NCBI GenBank assembly: GCA_937888775.1
Contig: CALAQT010000503.1
Location: forward strand, 1 to 16,269
Direction: 5' to 3'
Source of the DNA: an uncultured Actinomycetes bacterium
GTDB lineage: Bacteria > Actinomycetota > Thermoleophilia > Solirubrobacterales > Solirubrobacteraceae
Length of the DNA: 16,269 bases
The notes beneath the pieces were generated by a model. That model was not told the origin of the DNA. It was given only the letters and a program-made list of their open reading frames with translations, and made no database searches. The position numbers were made by a program, and so were the translations under genes. Below, in pieces: positions 7,329 through 14,766 of this stretch. Position 1 is the stretch's first letter. The number at the start of each line of letters is the position of its first letter.

Positions 7329-10300
7329 ATGCCGTCCGTGATCGTCCTGCACGCCCTGTGGTCGCGCGACTCGACGCTGTGCGTCTGGGGCGAGGAGTCG
7401 TCGCTGCCCGCCCACGCGCGAGGGCATCCCGGCCGCCCGCCGGTGCGGCCGCGCCCGCGACGGCACCCGTTCGCCTGTGACGCGGGTCTGCTGCGAAAGG
7501 TGCTTGCGCGGTTCGGAATGACGAACCTCTCCGAGGCTGCAGTCGAACGCAAACTGGCGTTGATGCTGCCGTCGTCCGAGCTCGGCCCCCAGGCCTCTCC
7601 GCAACTGCTGCGCGTGGTCGATGAGCACGAACGGCCGGACCGGCCGTCGTGTCTGGAGGCATGGGAGGTCGATGGGCTCGGGTTCGGCGTGGGCGCGGCG
7701 CTCGATCTGCTGCTCGCCGCACCGACTTCGGGCTCCGCGCGCGGCGCGCGCCCCGGTCCGGGCGGTGGCGTCGTGATCGGGGAGTCGGTGCGGTTCCTGG
7801 CCGAGGCGGGCAAGCTGGCGCTCGAACTGGTGGCGCGAGGGCGATTGCGGCCCGGGCTGATCCGCCACGGGGAGCGATGGGTGGCGCGCTGGCTGCCGGT
7901 CACCGACGACGGCGCCGACGCCGCTCGTGTGGCGTTGCTCGCTCGCTCAATGCCGCCGATGCTGCGGGCCGAGCCGTCGCGCTCGTCCGACGGCCGCCCG
8001 CCCGACGTGGTGCTCGGCGACCTGCTCTCGGCCGTCGTCGACGCCTGCGCGCGCGAGCTGCTCGACGATCACTTCAGCGGTTTCGGCGAGTCGCTGGTGG
8101 CCGGCGCCGTGCGAGCGTGGCTGCTGGCGCTCGTCGCCCACGACCCGGTGGTGGACGGCGATCCGTGGGAGCTCGCCGCGCTTGCTGAGCAGCTCGACGA
8201 GTGGTGGGCTGCGGGCCGGCGCTACACGGCGCAACGGATGTTCCGAACGTGCTTTCGGCTCGTGGCGCCGGGTGACGGTGAGGCCGAGGCGGACGAGGAC
8301 GCCGATGCGCTGTCCGAGATCGAATCGGATCTCGATGACCGTTGGCGCGTCGAGATCCTGCTGCAGTCCAAGGACGACCCGAGCGTGCTCGTCCCGGCCG
8401 AGGACGTGTGGGCGCGCAGCGAGCGGCTGTCCGCGCTCGGCCACATGCTCGAGAACCCGCAGGAGCGCCTCCTCGGCGGGCTCGGGTACGCGCTGGCGCT
8501 GTGGCCCGACCTCGAGCCGGCGCTGCTGGAGCCGGCGCCCACTGGCGTCGAGTTGACCGCCGAGCAGGCCTACAGCTTCCTGCGCGAGGCCGTGCCGGCG
8601 CTCGAGCAGGGCGGCTTTGGGGTGCTCGCGCCGCCGTGGTGGCGCCAGCCGTTGCGTGTCAAGCTCAGCGCCAACCCCGAGCAGGAGTGGGACAGCACGG
8701 GGTTGTTCGGGATCGACGGCCTGTGCGCCTACGAGTGGCAGGTCGCCGTCGGCGACACGACGCTGTCGCTGTCCGAGCTCGAGGCGCTGGCGGAGCTGAA
8801 GCTGCCGCTGGTCAAGGCGCGGGGACGCTGGATCGCGCTGCGCACCGAGGACGTCGAGATGGCGCTGCGCTTCTTCAAGGGCAGGCGCGTACGCGGCCGC
8901 GCGTCGGCGGGGGACCTGCTGCGCGAGGGGCTTGGGGTCGGCGGCTCGGGCTCGGGCTCGGGCGGAGCCTCGGCGCTCGAGGTCGAGATCGACGCCAAGG
9001 GCTGGCTCGGGGAGCTGCTGCGCGCCAACGGCGACCGCCGGCTCCAGGGAGTGCCGACGCCCGGTTCGTTCGTGGGCGAGTTGCGGCCCTACCAGCAGCG
9101 CGGGCTCGCGTGGCTCGCGTTTCTGTCGAGCCTCGGACTCGGAGCGTGCCTGGCGGACGATATGGGTCTCGGGAAGACTCCGCAAACGCTCGCCTTGCTC
9201 CTGGCCGAGCGCGAGCGGCCCGCACACCGGAGTGCCCGGAGCGGTGGCGGCCGAGCTGCCCGCAAGACTGTGGGCCCGACACTCCTCATCTGTCCGATGT
9301 CGGTGTCCGGGAACTGGCAGCGGGAGGCCGAGCGGTTCGCGCCGAGCCTGCGCGTGCACGTCCACTATGGCCGCGAGCGGCTGAAGGGGAAGGCGTTCAC
9401 GAGCGCCGCGCGCGCGAGCGACCTGGTGGTCACGACGTACGCACTGGCGCTGCGCGATCGAGAGACGCTGCAGGCGATCGAATGGCACCGGATCGTGCTC
9501 GACGAAGCGCAGAACATCAAGACGCGCGAGGCCAAGCAGACGCGGGCGATCAGGGGGCTGCGCGCGCGTCACCGCGTCGCGCTCACGGGGACGCCGGTCG
9601 AGAACCGGCTCAGCGAGCTGCACTCGATCCTCGACTTCCTCAACCCGGGCCTGCTCGGCTCGGCGAGCAGCTTCCGCGAGCAGTTCGCGACGCCGATCGA
9701 GCGCTGGCGCGACGGCGCAGCGGCGGCGCGCCTGCGCGGCACGACTGGTCCGTTCATCCTGCGACGGCTGAAGACCGATAAGGAGATCATCGGCGATCTG
9801 CCGGAGAAGATCGAGATGCGGGTCGACTGCCACCTGACGCGCGAGCAGGCGACGCTGTACCAGGCGGTGGTCGACGAGATGCTCGAGCGGGCGGAACAGG
9901 TCGACGGGATAGCGCGGGCCGGGGTCATCATCGCGGCGCTGGTGAAGCTCAAGCAGGTCTGCAACCACCCGGTCCACCTGCTCAAGGACCGCTCGCACCT
10001 GGATGGGCGCTCGGGCAAGCTCGCGCGGCTCGAGGAGATCCTCGAGGAGGCGCTCGCCGAGGGTGACCGGGCGCTGTGCTTCACCCAGTTCGCCGAGTTC
10101 GGCCACCTGCTCCGGGCGCACCTGCAGGAGCGGATCGGGCGCGAGGTGCTGTTCCTCCATGGCGGCACGCCGAAGTCCGCGCGCGACGAGATGGTTGCGC
10201 GCTTCCAGTCCGATCAGGGGCCATCAGTGTTCGTGCTGTCGCTGAAAGCGGGCGGGACCGGGCTCAACCTGACGGCCGCCAACCACGTGATCCACTACGA

Positions 10301-10553
10301 CCGCTGGTGGAACCCGGCGGTCGAGGATCAGGCGACCGATCGCGCGTTCCGGATCGGCCAGCGCAAGAACGTCCAGGTACGCAAGCTGACGTGCGTCGGA
10401 ACGCTCGAGGAGCGCATCGACCGGTTGATCGCCGAGAAGAAGGACCTCGCCGACCAGATCGTCGGTAGCGGCGACGCGTGGCTGACCGAGCTCGACACCG
10501 CGCAGCTGCGCGAGCTGGTCGCACTCTCCGGGGATGCGGTGGTGGCGGCATGA
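7329..10553 (+). CDS. SNF2/Rad54-family DEAD/DEAH-box helicase (HelZ-like)
   Basis: 1074-aa Swi2/Snf2-type dsDNA translocase. About 600 N-terminal residues precede the motor and correspond to the bacterial SNF2 helicase-associated region. They include an acidic patch (EAEADEDADALSEIESDLDD, about residues 317-336) and a Gly-Ser linker (GVGGSGSGSGG, about 537-547). The motor has DDMGLGKT (motif I, 610-617), LLICPMSVSGNWQ (Ia), DEAQ (motif II, 725-728), LTGTPVENRL (III), SLKAGGTGLNLT (V) and QATDRAFRIGQ (VI, 1001-1011); all key residues are present. Length and architecture match mycobacterial HelZ-type proteins. ATG 7329 gives MPSVIVLHALW, matching family N-termini; GTG 7335 is an alternative, and no strong ribosome site is visible. 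It overlaps the SWIM gene by ATGA. It is divergent from the ATPase gene across 141 bp. Family members occur in housekeeping contexts and as helicase parts of defence systems. Confidence 0.93.
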   Translation: MPSVIVLHALWSRDSTLCVWGEESSLPAHARGHPGRPPVRPRPRRHPFACDAGLLRKVLARFGMTNLSEAAVERKLALMLPSSELGPQASPQLLRVVDEHERPDRPSCLEAWEVDGLGFGVGAALDLLLAAPTSGSARGARPGPGGGVVIGESVRFLAEAGKLALELVARGRLRPGLIRHGERWVARWLPVTDDGADAARVALLARSMPPMLRAEPSRSSDGRPPDVVLGDLLSAVVDACARELLDDHFSGFGESLVAGAVRAWLLALVAHDPVVDGDPWELAALAEQLDEWWAAGRRYTAQRMFRTCFRLVAPGDGEAEADEDADALSEIESDLDDRWRVEILLQSKDDPSVLVPAEDVWARSERLSALGHMLENPQERLLGGLGYALALWPDLEPALLEPAPTGVELTAEQAYSFLREAVPALEQGGFGVLAPPWWRQPLRVKLSANPEQEWDSTGLFGIDGLCAYEWQVAVGDTTLSLSELEALAELKLPLVKARGRWIALRTEDVEMALRFFKGRRVRGRASAGDLLREGLGVGGSGSGSGGASALEVEIDAKGWLGELLRANGDRRLQGVPTPGSFVGELRPYQQRGLAWLAFLSSLGLGACLADDMGLGKTPQTLALLLAERERPAHRSARSGGGRAARKTVGPTLLICPMSVSGNWQREAERFAPSLRVHVHYGRERLKGKAFTSAARASDLVVTTYALALRDRETLQAIEWHRIVLDEAQNIKTREAKQTRAIRGLRARHRVALTGTPVENRLSELHSILDFLNPGLLGSASSFREQFATPIERWRDGAAAARLRGTTGPFILRRLKTDKEIIGDLPEKIEMRVDCHLTREQATLYQAVVDEMLERAEQVDGIARAGVIIAALVKLKQVCNHPVHLLKDRSHLDGRSGKLARLEEILEEALAEGDRALCFTQFAEFGHLLRAHLQERIGREVLFLHGGTPKSARDEMVARFQSDQGPSVFVLSLKAGGTGLNLTAANHVIHYDRWWNPAVEDQATDRAFRIGQRKNVQVRKLTCVGTLEERIDRLIAEKKDLADQIVGSGDAWLTELDTAQLRELVALSGDAVVAA

Positions 10554-11434
10554 CCGCGTCGCACAGTTACCTCACGGAGTACGAGCCGCCGACGCCGCTG
10601 CCAGCGCAGGGCGGGATCGCGGCGCGCAGCCGCGACGGCGCAATCGGCGAGAGCTGGTGGTCGGAGCGGTTCATCGAATTGCTCGAGTCGTTTGGGCTCG
10701 GTTCGCGGCTCGAGCGCGGTCGCATCTACGCTCGCGCCGGGCAGGTGACCGAGCTTGACGTCGAGCCTGGGATTGTGCTGGCAAAGGTCCAGGGCTCGCG
10801 CTACACGCCCTACCGCGTGAGGATCCGCGCCAAGGTCTTTTCTGATTATCAGTGGCGCCGCGCGGAGAAGGCGATCGCGGCGCGGGCGCTGACGCTCGCG
10901 AAGCTGCTCGCCGGTGAGATGCCGCATGACATCGAAGAGGTGCTGGCGGCCTGCAAGCTGACGCTGCTGCCCGGCTCCTACGAGGAGCTGCGGGCGACCT
11001 GCACCTGCCCGGACGCCGCCAACCCGTGCAAGCACCTCGCGGCCGTCTACTACATCCTGGCCGAGCGCTTCGACGAGGACCCCTTCACGCTGTTCACGTG
11101 GCGCGGCATGACTCGGGAGGAGCTGCTCGAGCAGCTGCGCGCGCGGCGCGCGAGGGCGACCGGCAAGCGCGCGCCATTGGCCGCCGCGAGCACCGGCGCG
11201 ACGGCGGGCGACGAGCCGCCGCCGCTGTCGGACCTGCTCGACAGTTTCTGGCGCGCCGGGCCGGAGCTGGCAGGACTGCACGTCAGCCCGCTCGCCGCCG
11301 AGGCCCCTGATGCGCTGCTGCGCCAGCTCGGGCCCCCGCCGGTGGACGTCGGTGATCAGGACCTCATCGAGCTCCTTGGTCGCGCCTACGTGCAGCTCGC
11401 GGGCGCCGCCGAACGGCGTGCGCTGGCTGAGTGA
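10550..11434 (+). CDS. SWIM zinc-finger protein, partner of the SNF2 helicase
   Basis: 294-aa protein with a SWIM motif C151-x-C153-x6-C160-x-H162 (CTCPDAANPCKH), a zinc site thought to mediate DNA or protein binding. The N-terminal part (residues 27-110) is the usual companion region (GESWWSERFIELLESFGLGS, RGRIYARAGQVTELDVEPG). The C-terminal third is Ala/Arg-rich (RARRARATGKRAPLAAAS) and probably flexible, followed by a short conserved-looking block (PPPLSDLLDSFWRAGPELAG). ATG 10550 was chosen because it overlaps the helicase stop as ATGA; the 24 codons in front of it are a shadow of the helicase. SNF2-SWIM pairing is widespread in Actinomycetota and implies a two-subunit complex. It is intact and sits in its own operon with the helicase. 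Confidence 0.92.
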   Translation: MTASHSYLTEYEPPTPLPAQGGIAARSRDGAIGESWWSERFIELLESFGLGSRLERGRIYARAGQVTELDVEPGIVLAKVQGSRYTPYRVRIRAKVFSDYQWRRAEKAIAARALTLAKLLAGEMPHDIEEVLAACKLTLLPGSYEELRATCTCPDAANPCKHLAAVYYILAERFDEDPFTLFTWRGMTREELLEQLRARRARATGKRAPLAAASTGATAGDEPPPLSDLLDSFWRAGPELAGLHVSPLAAEAPDALLRQLGPPPVDVGDQDLIELLGRAYVQLAGAAERRALAE

Positions 11435-11450
11435 ATGCAAGGAAAGCGTG

Positions 11451-11846
11451 ATGCCGCGTAGCGCCATCAGTGCTCGCCGACAGGGCGTTCCTGAGCCCAT
11501 ACGCCTAATGCTGCGCAAGCGGCTCGAGCGGCACGCAATGGCCCGGTGGGAAGAGCACTGCCGCGCGATCGACGTCCGCTTCCGGGGCTCGTTCGCGTAT
11601 GTCGACGCGCTCCCCAAGAACGGCTGGCATCTGCCCGACACGCCGCAGGAGACCCGGGATCTGATCGACGCGACCCCAACACGCCTGTGCAGGCTCGGAT
11701 ACCTGGGCAGTATGGACCGCTGGGCGTTTGCGTTCTACAAGTACAGCGACGAGGTCTACGAGCCGTCGTTCCTGCCTTCCGGGGCGTTCGAGGGAACCCC
11801 TGAGGAGGGATTCGACTGCGCGGCTGGGGTCTACCTGATCGCTTAA
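11451..11846 (+). CDS. small conserved hypothetical protein
   Basis: 131 aa from ATG 11451, which has the good ribosome site AAGGAAAG 5-7 nt upstream and follows the SWIM stop by 16 nt, so it is probably in the same operon. The well-behaved part begins near residue 20 (MLRKRLERHAMARWEEHC). It continues with VRFRGSFAYVDALPKNGW, CRLGYLGSMDRWAFAFYKYS and EPSFLPSGAFEGTPEEGFD. I recall this pattern (Arg-rich start, FAYVDA, then the WAFAFYKYSDE-type block) from small actinobacterial proteins of unknown function but cannot name a family. ATG 11508 is an alternative start giving 112 aa. It is cytosolic, with no signal peptide or membrane segment. A helicase-related function is not supported by anything visible other than position. 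Confidence 0.75.
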   Translation: MPRSAISARRQGVPEPIRLMLRKRLERHAMARWEEHCRAIDVRFRGSFAYVDALPKNGWHLPDTPQETRDLIDATPTRLCRLGYLGSMDRWAFAFYKYSDEVYEPSFLPSGAFEGTPEEGFDCAAGVYLIA

Positions 11847-12138
11847 CGGCGGACGGGCGGAGCACGAGCTGACGTGCCTCGGCACCACGCCATTCTGCAG
11901 CCTGCCTCGGTCTGAAACCGCGATCGCGCTCAGCAGTGCCGCAAAGTGCCTTCGAGGATCGCCCGCATGGGTTTCATGGGTCAGCTAATGGCGACGTGCC
12001 CGGGATCGGCGCGCAGTGACCGTCAGAGGACGATGTACTCGCGGATCCGGTGACGACGCTCGGGGTCGTCGAATGGCAGCGAGAGAGTCCGGATTCGAAT
12101 TCGGATTCCTTGTCGGGCTCGCGGCCGTCACCCATCAG

Positions 12139-12240
12139 AACCTTGAGGATAGCGACCATAATCAAACTTGTAGCCTAAGCTTGACTAGGCGCAACCTTGA
12201 CTTGGACAAGGCTGTAATCAAGGTTATATGCTAACCTTGA
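12139..12240. promoter_or_regulatory. AACCTTGA half-site array, probable operator/promoter of the second Fic gene
   Basis: AACCTTGA occurs at 12139-12146, 12193-12200 and 12233-12240, and inverted (TCAAGGTT) at 12218-12225. The last two form a perfect dyad TCAAGGTTA-N5-TAACCTTGA at 12218-12240, ending 4 nt before the GTG start. A variant AAGCTTGA is at 12177-12184. CTTGACT follows at three of the sites, resembling a -35 TTGACT. TTATAT at 12224-12229, inside the dyad, is a possible -10. A dimeric regulator binding here would block transcription; the Fic protein has its own C-terminal winged helix and could be autoregulatory (inference). Confidence 0.6.
12171..12181 (+). repeat. TAGCCTAAGCT, upstream copy of an 11-bp direct repeat flanking the second Fic gene
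   Basis: The same 11 bp recurs at 13649-13659, where it extends to TAGC-CTAA-GCTA, a short dyad. The copies lie 74 bp before the Fic start and about 120 bp after its stop, both in AT-rich patches. It may be a regulatory site or a footprint of insertion. Confidence 0.45.
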
Positions 12241-12244
12241 CTTT

Positions 12245-13528
12245 GTGGCTTCCGTACTACGCCGTCGCTGGACCTCCAACCTGACGCCGGGCCTACCTCG
12301 CCGCGACCGTCAGGGCTGCACGTACGAAGCGTACGTGCCCGATCCCCTCATCGGCAGGCCGATCAACCTCGCCGGGGAGACCGCTGCCGACATCGCGGAT
12401 GCCGAGGCCGCTGTCGTCCGTCTCAATCTGCAGGCACGAAGTCTCGTCGACTCTGAGGCGGTAGCTAGCCTCTTGCTGCGCGCCGAGGCAGTCGCCTCGT
12501 CTCGGATAGAAGGCCTCGAAGTCGGAGGCCGCCGACTCCTTCACGCGCAGGCGGAGCAGGTCATCGGCGAGCAGCCACCCGACGTCACTGCGCTCGAGGT
12601 GCTCAACAACATCGAGGCCATGAACTGGGCGATCGAACACCTCAGCGACCCGAGGAAGAAGATCACCACCGACGAGCTACTTGATATCCACCGGCACCTG
12701 CTTGCCGGAACCCGGCTCGATGAGTACGCCGGCAAGGTGCGTAGGGAGCAGAACTGGATCGGTGGGAGCAGCTACAACCCGTGTTCCGCCGCCTTCGTAC
12801 CTCCGCCGCACGAGCAAGTTGAGCGTCTTCTCGACGATCTCTGCGCCTTCTGCAACATGGACTCTCTACCGGCGATCGCGCAGGCTGCGATTGCCCATGC
12901 CCAATTCGAAACCATCCATCCCTTTGTCGACGGCAACGGACGGACGGGGCGTGCGCTGATCCACGTCATCCTGCGCCGCCGTGGCTTGGCCGCAAAGGTT
13001 CTGCCGCCGGTTTCGCTCGTGCTCGCCACATGGTCCGTCGACTACGTCGACGCGCTCATGGACACTCGTTACCGCGGACGTTCCGATTCGGCCGCGGCTC
13101 GGAGCGGCCTCGACCGCTGGATCGGACTCTTCGCCGCGGCGACAACGCGAGCAGTATCCGACGCAGAGCTGTACGAGGCAAGCGTCGTCGAACTGCAGGA
13201 CTCATGGCGAGCGCGTCTTGGCAGGGTCCGAGCGGAGTCGGCGCTAGACCTTCTGATCGACGCGCTTCCGGGTGCGCCCGTCGTGACCGTCCAGAGCGCC
13301 GCGTCGCTCATCGGACGCAGCGAGCAAGCGGTCAATGAGGCCATACCTCGGCTGGTCGAAGCAGGCATCCTCCGGCAGACCACCGTAGGCCGACGCAATC
13401 GTGCATTCGAAGCAACTGAACTCATCGACGCATTCACCGACCTCGAGCGACGGCTTGCCAGCCCAACCGGCGACACCAAGTCGTCAGCCCCGGCGCGTGC
13501 GGTGCCGCGCCGACGGCGGGCCCAATGA
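12245..13528 (+). CDS. Fic/DOC-family AMPylase, class II, with C-terminal winged helix
   Basis: 427-aa intact Fic protein, predicted to AMPylate an unknown target. The N-terminal Fic_N region has YEAYVPDPLIGRPINL. The inhibitory helix motif SSRIEG (S/TxxxEG, residues 85-90) lies N-terminal to the catalytic core, making it class II. E89 would block ATP binding until relieved. The Fic core contains NWIGGSSYNP (flap), then HPFVDGNGRTGR at 225-236 with catalytic His225 and the phosphate-binding DGNGR. The C-terminal part (VQSAASLIGRSEQAVNEAI, RLVEAGILRQTTVGRRNRAF) is a winged helix, followed by a basic tail (PRRRRAQ). GTG 12245 is the first possible start and follows the dyad closely, so the message may be leaderless. 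It is a paralogue of the broken Fic at 4551-5788, in opposite orientation. Confidence 0.93.
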   Translation: MASVLRRRWTSNLTPGLPRRDRQGCTYEAYVPDPLIGRPINLAGETAADIADAEAAVVRLNLQARSLVDSEAVASLLLRAEAVASSRIEGLEVGGRRLLHAQAEQVIGEQPPDVTALEVLNNIEAMNWAIEHLSDPRKKITTDELLDIHRHLLAGTRLDEYAGKVRREQNWIGGSSYNPCSAAFVPPPHEQVERLLDDLCAFCNMDSLPAIAQAAIAHAQFETIHPFVDGNGRTGRALIHVILRRRGLAAKVLPPVSLVLATWSVDYVDALMDTRYRGRSDSAAARSGLDRWIGLFAAATTRAVSDAELYEASVVELQDSWRARLGRVRAESALDLLIDALPGAPVVTVQSAASLIGRSEQAVNEAIPRLVEAGILRQTTVGRRNRAFEATELIDAFTDLERRLASPTGDTKSSAPARAVPRRRRAQ

Positions 13529-13540
13529 GCTGCTAGCTGT

Positions 13541-13555
13541 CGGGGACTGACCCCG
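13541..13555 (+). terminator. CGGGG-ACTGA-CCCCG hairpin after the second Fic gene
   Basis: A 5-bp perfect GC stem with a 5-nt loop, 13 bases after the Fic stop. No U-tract follows, so it may be a weak terminator or a REP-like palindrome. GGGGACTGACCCC elements are common scattered repeats in many bacterial genomes. Confidence 0.35.
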
Positions 13556-13614
13556 CGGACCGATATTGCGGCTTCTCCCAGGCGCCACCCGGCCACTGTT
13601 CGCCGATCCTAAAC

Positions 13615-13634
13615 CGGGTACCGAAACGGGTACC
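13615..13634. repeat. CGGGTACC direct repeat
   Basis: CGGGTACC at 13615-13622 and 13627-13634, so GGTACC-N6-GGTACC. It is related in core sequence to the GTACC-N8-GGTAC dyads beside the ATPase but has a shorter spacer, so it may not bind the same factor. Confidence 0.5.
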
Positions 13635-13648
13635 AAGATAAGCAAATA

Positions 13649-13660
13649 TAGCCTAAGCTA
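13649..13660 (+). repeat. TAGCCTAAGCTA, downstream copy of the flanking repeat
   Basis: Second copy of the 11-bp repeat at 12171-12181, here a full TAGC-N4-GCTA dyad in the AT-rich patch. Together the copies bracket about 1.48 kb containing the intact Fic gene and its operator array. Confidence 0.45.
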
Positions 13661-14431
13661 CTCTGACGTAGTTCAATAAAAGCCCTGCAAATCAGCGTCT
13701 ACGTAACCCGCTTGAAGCCACTCATAACCGGTCGGGCCGGGAACCCGAATGGCGATGGTGAGGTCCATTTTCGAACGTTGACAGAACTCGCCGCACGGTG
13801 CTCCAAGGGCAAGCGCGGGTCGCTACTGCCCCGAATCTCACTGGAGATGAAACAGAGAATCGTGGGCGAGAGCCGGGACTGATCAGTCGGATCGGCCGTG
13901 TACCCGATCTTTCGATACGGCCGCAGGCGTTTGGCATACATGCCGGAGCACGGGAAACATCGCTGTCGACGTGGTCGTAGTGCGAACGTCGCGCTTTTCT
14001 GGATGAGCGCGGTGAAGGCGGCTGCGTACTGAAAGACGGCGCCCTTGCGGGCGATTGGGATGGTAAGTAACAGGGTGTCTAGACGCGGGGGGGTCGAAGC
14101 CTTCGCCTATCTAGTGGCCGGTTGCCAGAACAATCCGTGGTTCGTTCTCCGGGAGCTCGGCTAGACGTGTGATCGCGGCGCGCCTGGCCTTCGGCTGGAC
14201 TCCACAACCGAGCACGACCAGGTTCCGGTCTGCACCGTGCCCAGGATCCCGCAGGGACGCCTTTCGGGCATCGCGCGTGTCGGTTTACGGGTGGGCTACT
14301 GCGGCGCGCCGGCGATCGCGGCGCCGGGGAAGGGAGGCTTGAGAGACCAGGGACGCGATTCGACGGATGAAGGTTTTCGAAGTCGGCAGTCTCGACGGGG
14401 GGGCGCATCTCGACTTCACGAGGCTCTGTAA

Positions 14432-14766
14432 ATGGCGTGCGACCTGCGGGAAGCGTTGACTACGTTCGCGACTGCGTAGAGGAGGTTCTGCGGACCGGAT
14501 TCCTGCTGATCGTGCTCGACGACAACCTCGTCGACAGCCTGCCCGAGAACGCCTTCCCAGGCGAGCGCAACGCCGAGGTGATGCTCGAGATGCTCATCGG
14601 GACGATACGCGCGGCGGTCGGGGGCTGCGAGAAGTCGGTGCGTAGCGCCGTCGCGCTGTTCGCGGCATGCAAAACCCGGACGCTCACCGATCGCGAGCGC
14701 AACGCCGGGCGGGCGAGGCGGCGGGAGTACGGTGCCCGCCGGAGGCGTCGCGACCGGCGGCATTGA
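14432..14766 (+). CDS. small hypothetical protein, possibly with a one-base deletion near its start
   Basis: The open frame from GTG 14437 (109 aa) reads as a real protein with strong GC3 codon bias: VDYVRDCVEEVLRTGFLLIV, DDNLVDSLPENAFPGE, AEVMLEMLIGTIRAAV, followed by a very basic tail (RRREYGARRRRRDRRH). The ATG at 14432 in a different frame reads MACDLREAL and would join LDYVRDCVEEV if one base were missing near 14456. That gives MACDLREALDYVRDC, a more natural N-terminus than VRPAGSVDYV. I recall short proteins with the pattern of an LREA start, LPEDAFPGE and an EMLxGTIRP block but cannot name the family. It is probably cytosolic and helical. Whether this is a frameshifted gene or a normal GTG-started gene is undecided. 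Confidence 0.5.

Larger units (their letters stand above)
11847..12244. other. intergenic region ahead of the second Fic gene
   Basis: About 400 bp without a credible gene. Bases 11847-12110 are ordinary GC-rich sequence with one imperfect 18-bp palindrome at 12088-12105 (TCCGGATTCGAATTCGGA). Bases 12139-12244 are clearly AT-richer and carry the AACCTTGA half-sites described separately. No tRNA or terminator with a U-tract was found. Confidence 0.6.
13529..14431. other. gene-poor region after the second Fic gene
   Basis: About 900 bp with no convincing gene. An AT-rich patch at 13640-13690 interrupts the GC-rich background and contains repeats reported below. Two tiny open frames read fairly naturally but cannot be supported alone. 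One is TTG 13712 to the stop at 13882 (56 aa, containing VHFRTLTELAARCSKGKRGS). The other is ATG 14367 to the stop at 14459 (30 aa, MKVFEVGSLDGGAHLDF...). Seven consecutive G at 14397-14403 lie inside the second. A short CGCCC-TTGC-GGGCG hairpin is at about 14040-14053. No transposase, integrase or tRNA was recognised. Confidence 0.5.

Noticed and set aside
7947..10160. Minus-strand frame of 737 codons opposite the helicase
   Set aside because: Arg/Leu/Gln-rich antisense shadow; the plus strand carries every SNF2 motif in order.
10328..11641. Minus-strand frame of 437 codons opposite the helicase end and SWIM gene
   Set aside because: Antisense shadow; the SWIM motif and ATGA coupling fix the plus strand.
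12088..12105. T-loop-like ATTCGAAT suggesting a tRNA or tRNA fragment
   Set aside because: No acceptor, D or anticodon stem can be built around it; it is only an imperfect palindrome.
14079..14408. Minus-strand frame of 109 codons (ADFENLHPSNRVPG...)
   Set aside because: Pro/Arg/Ser-rich with no motif, no ribosome site and no support beyond openness.
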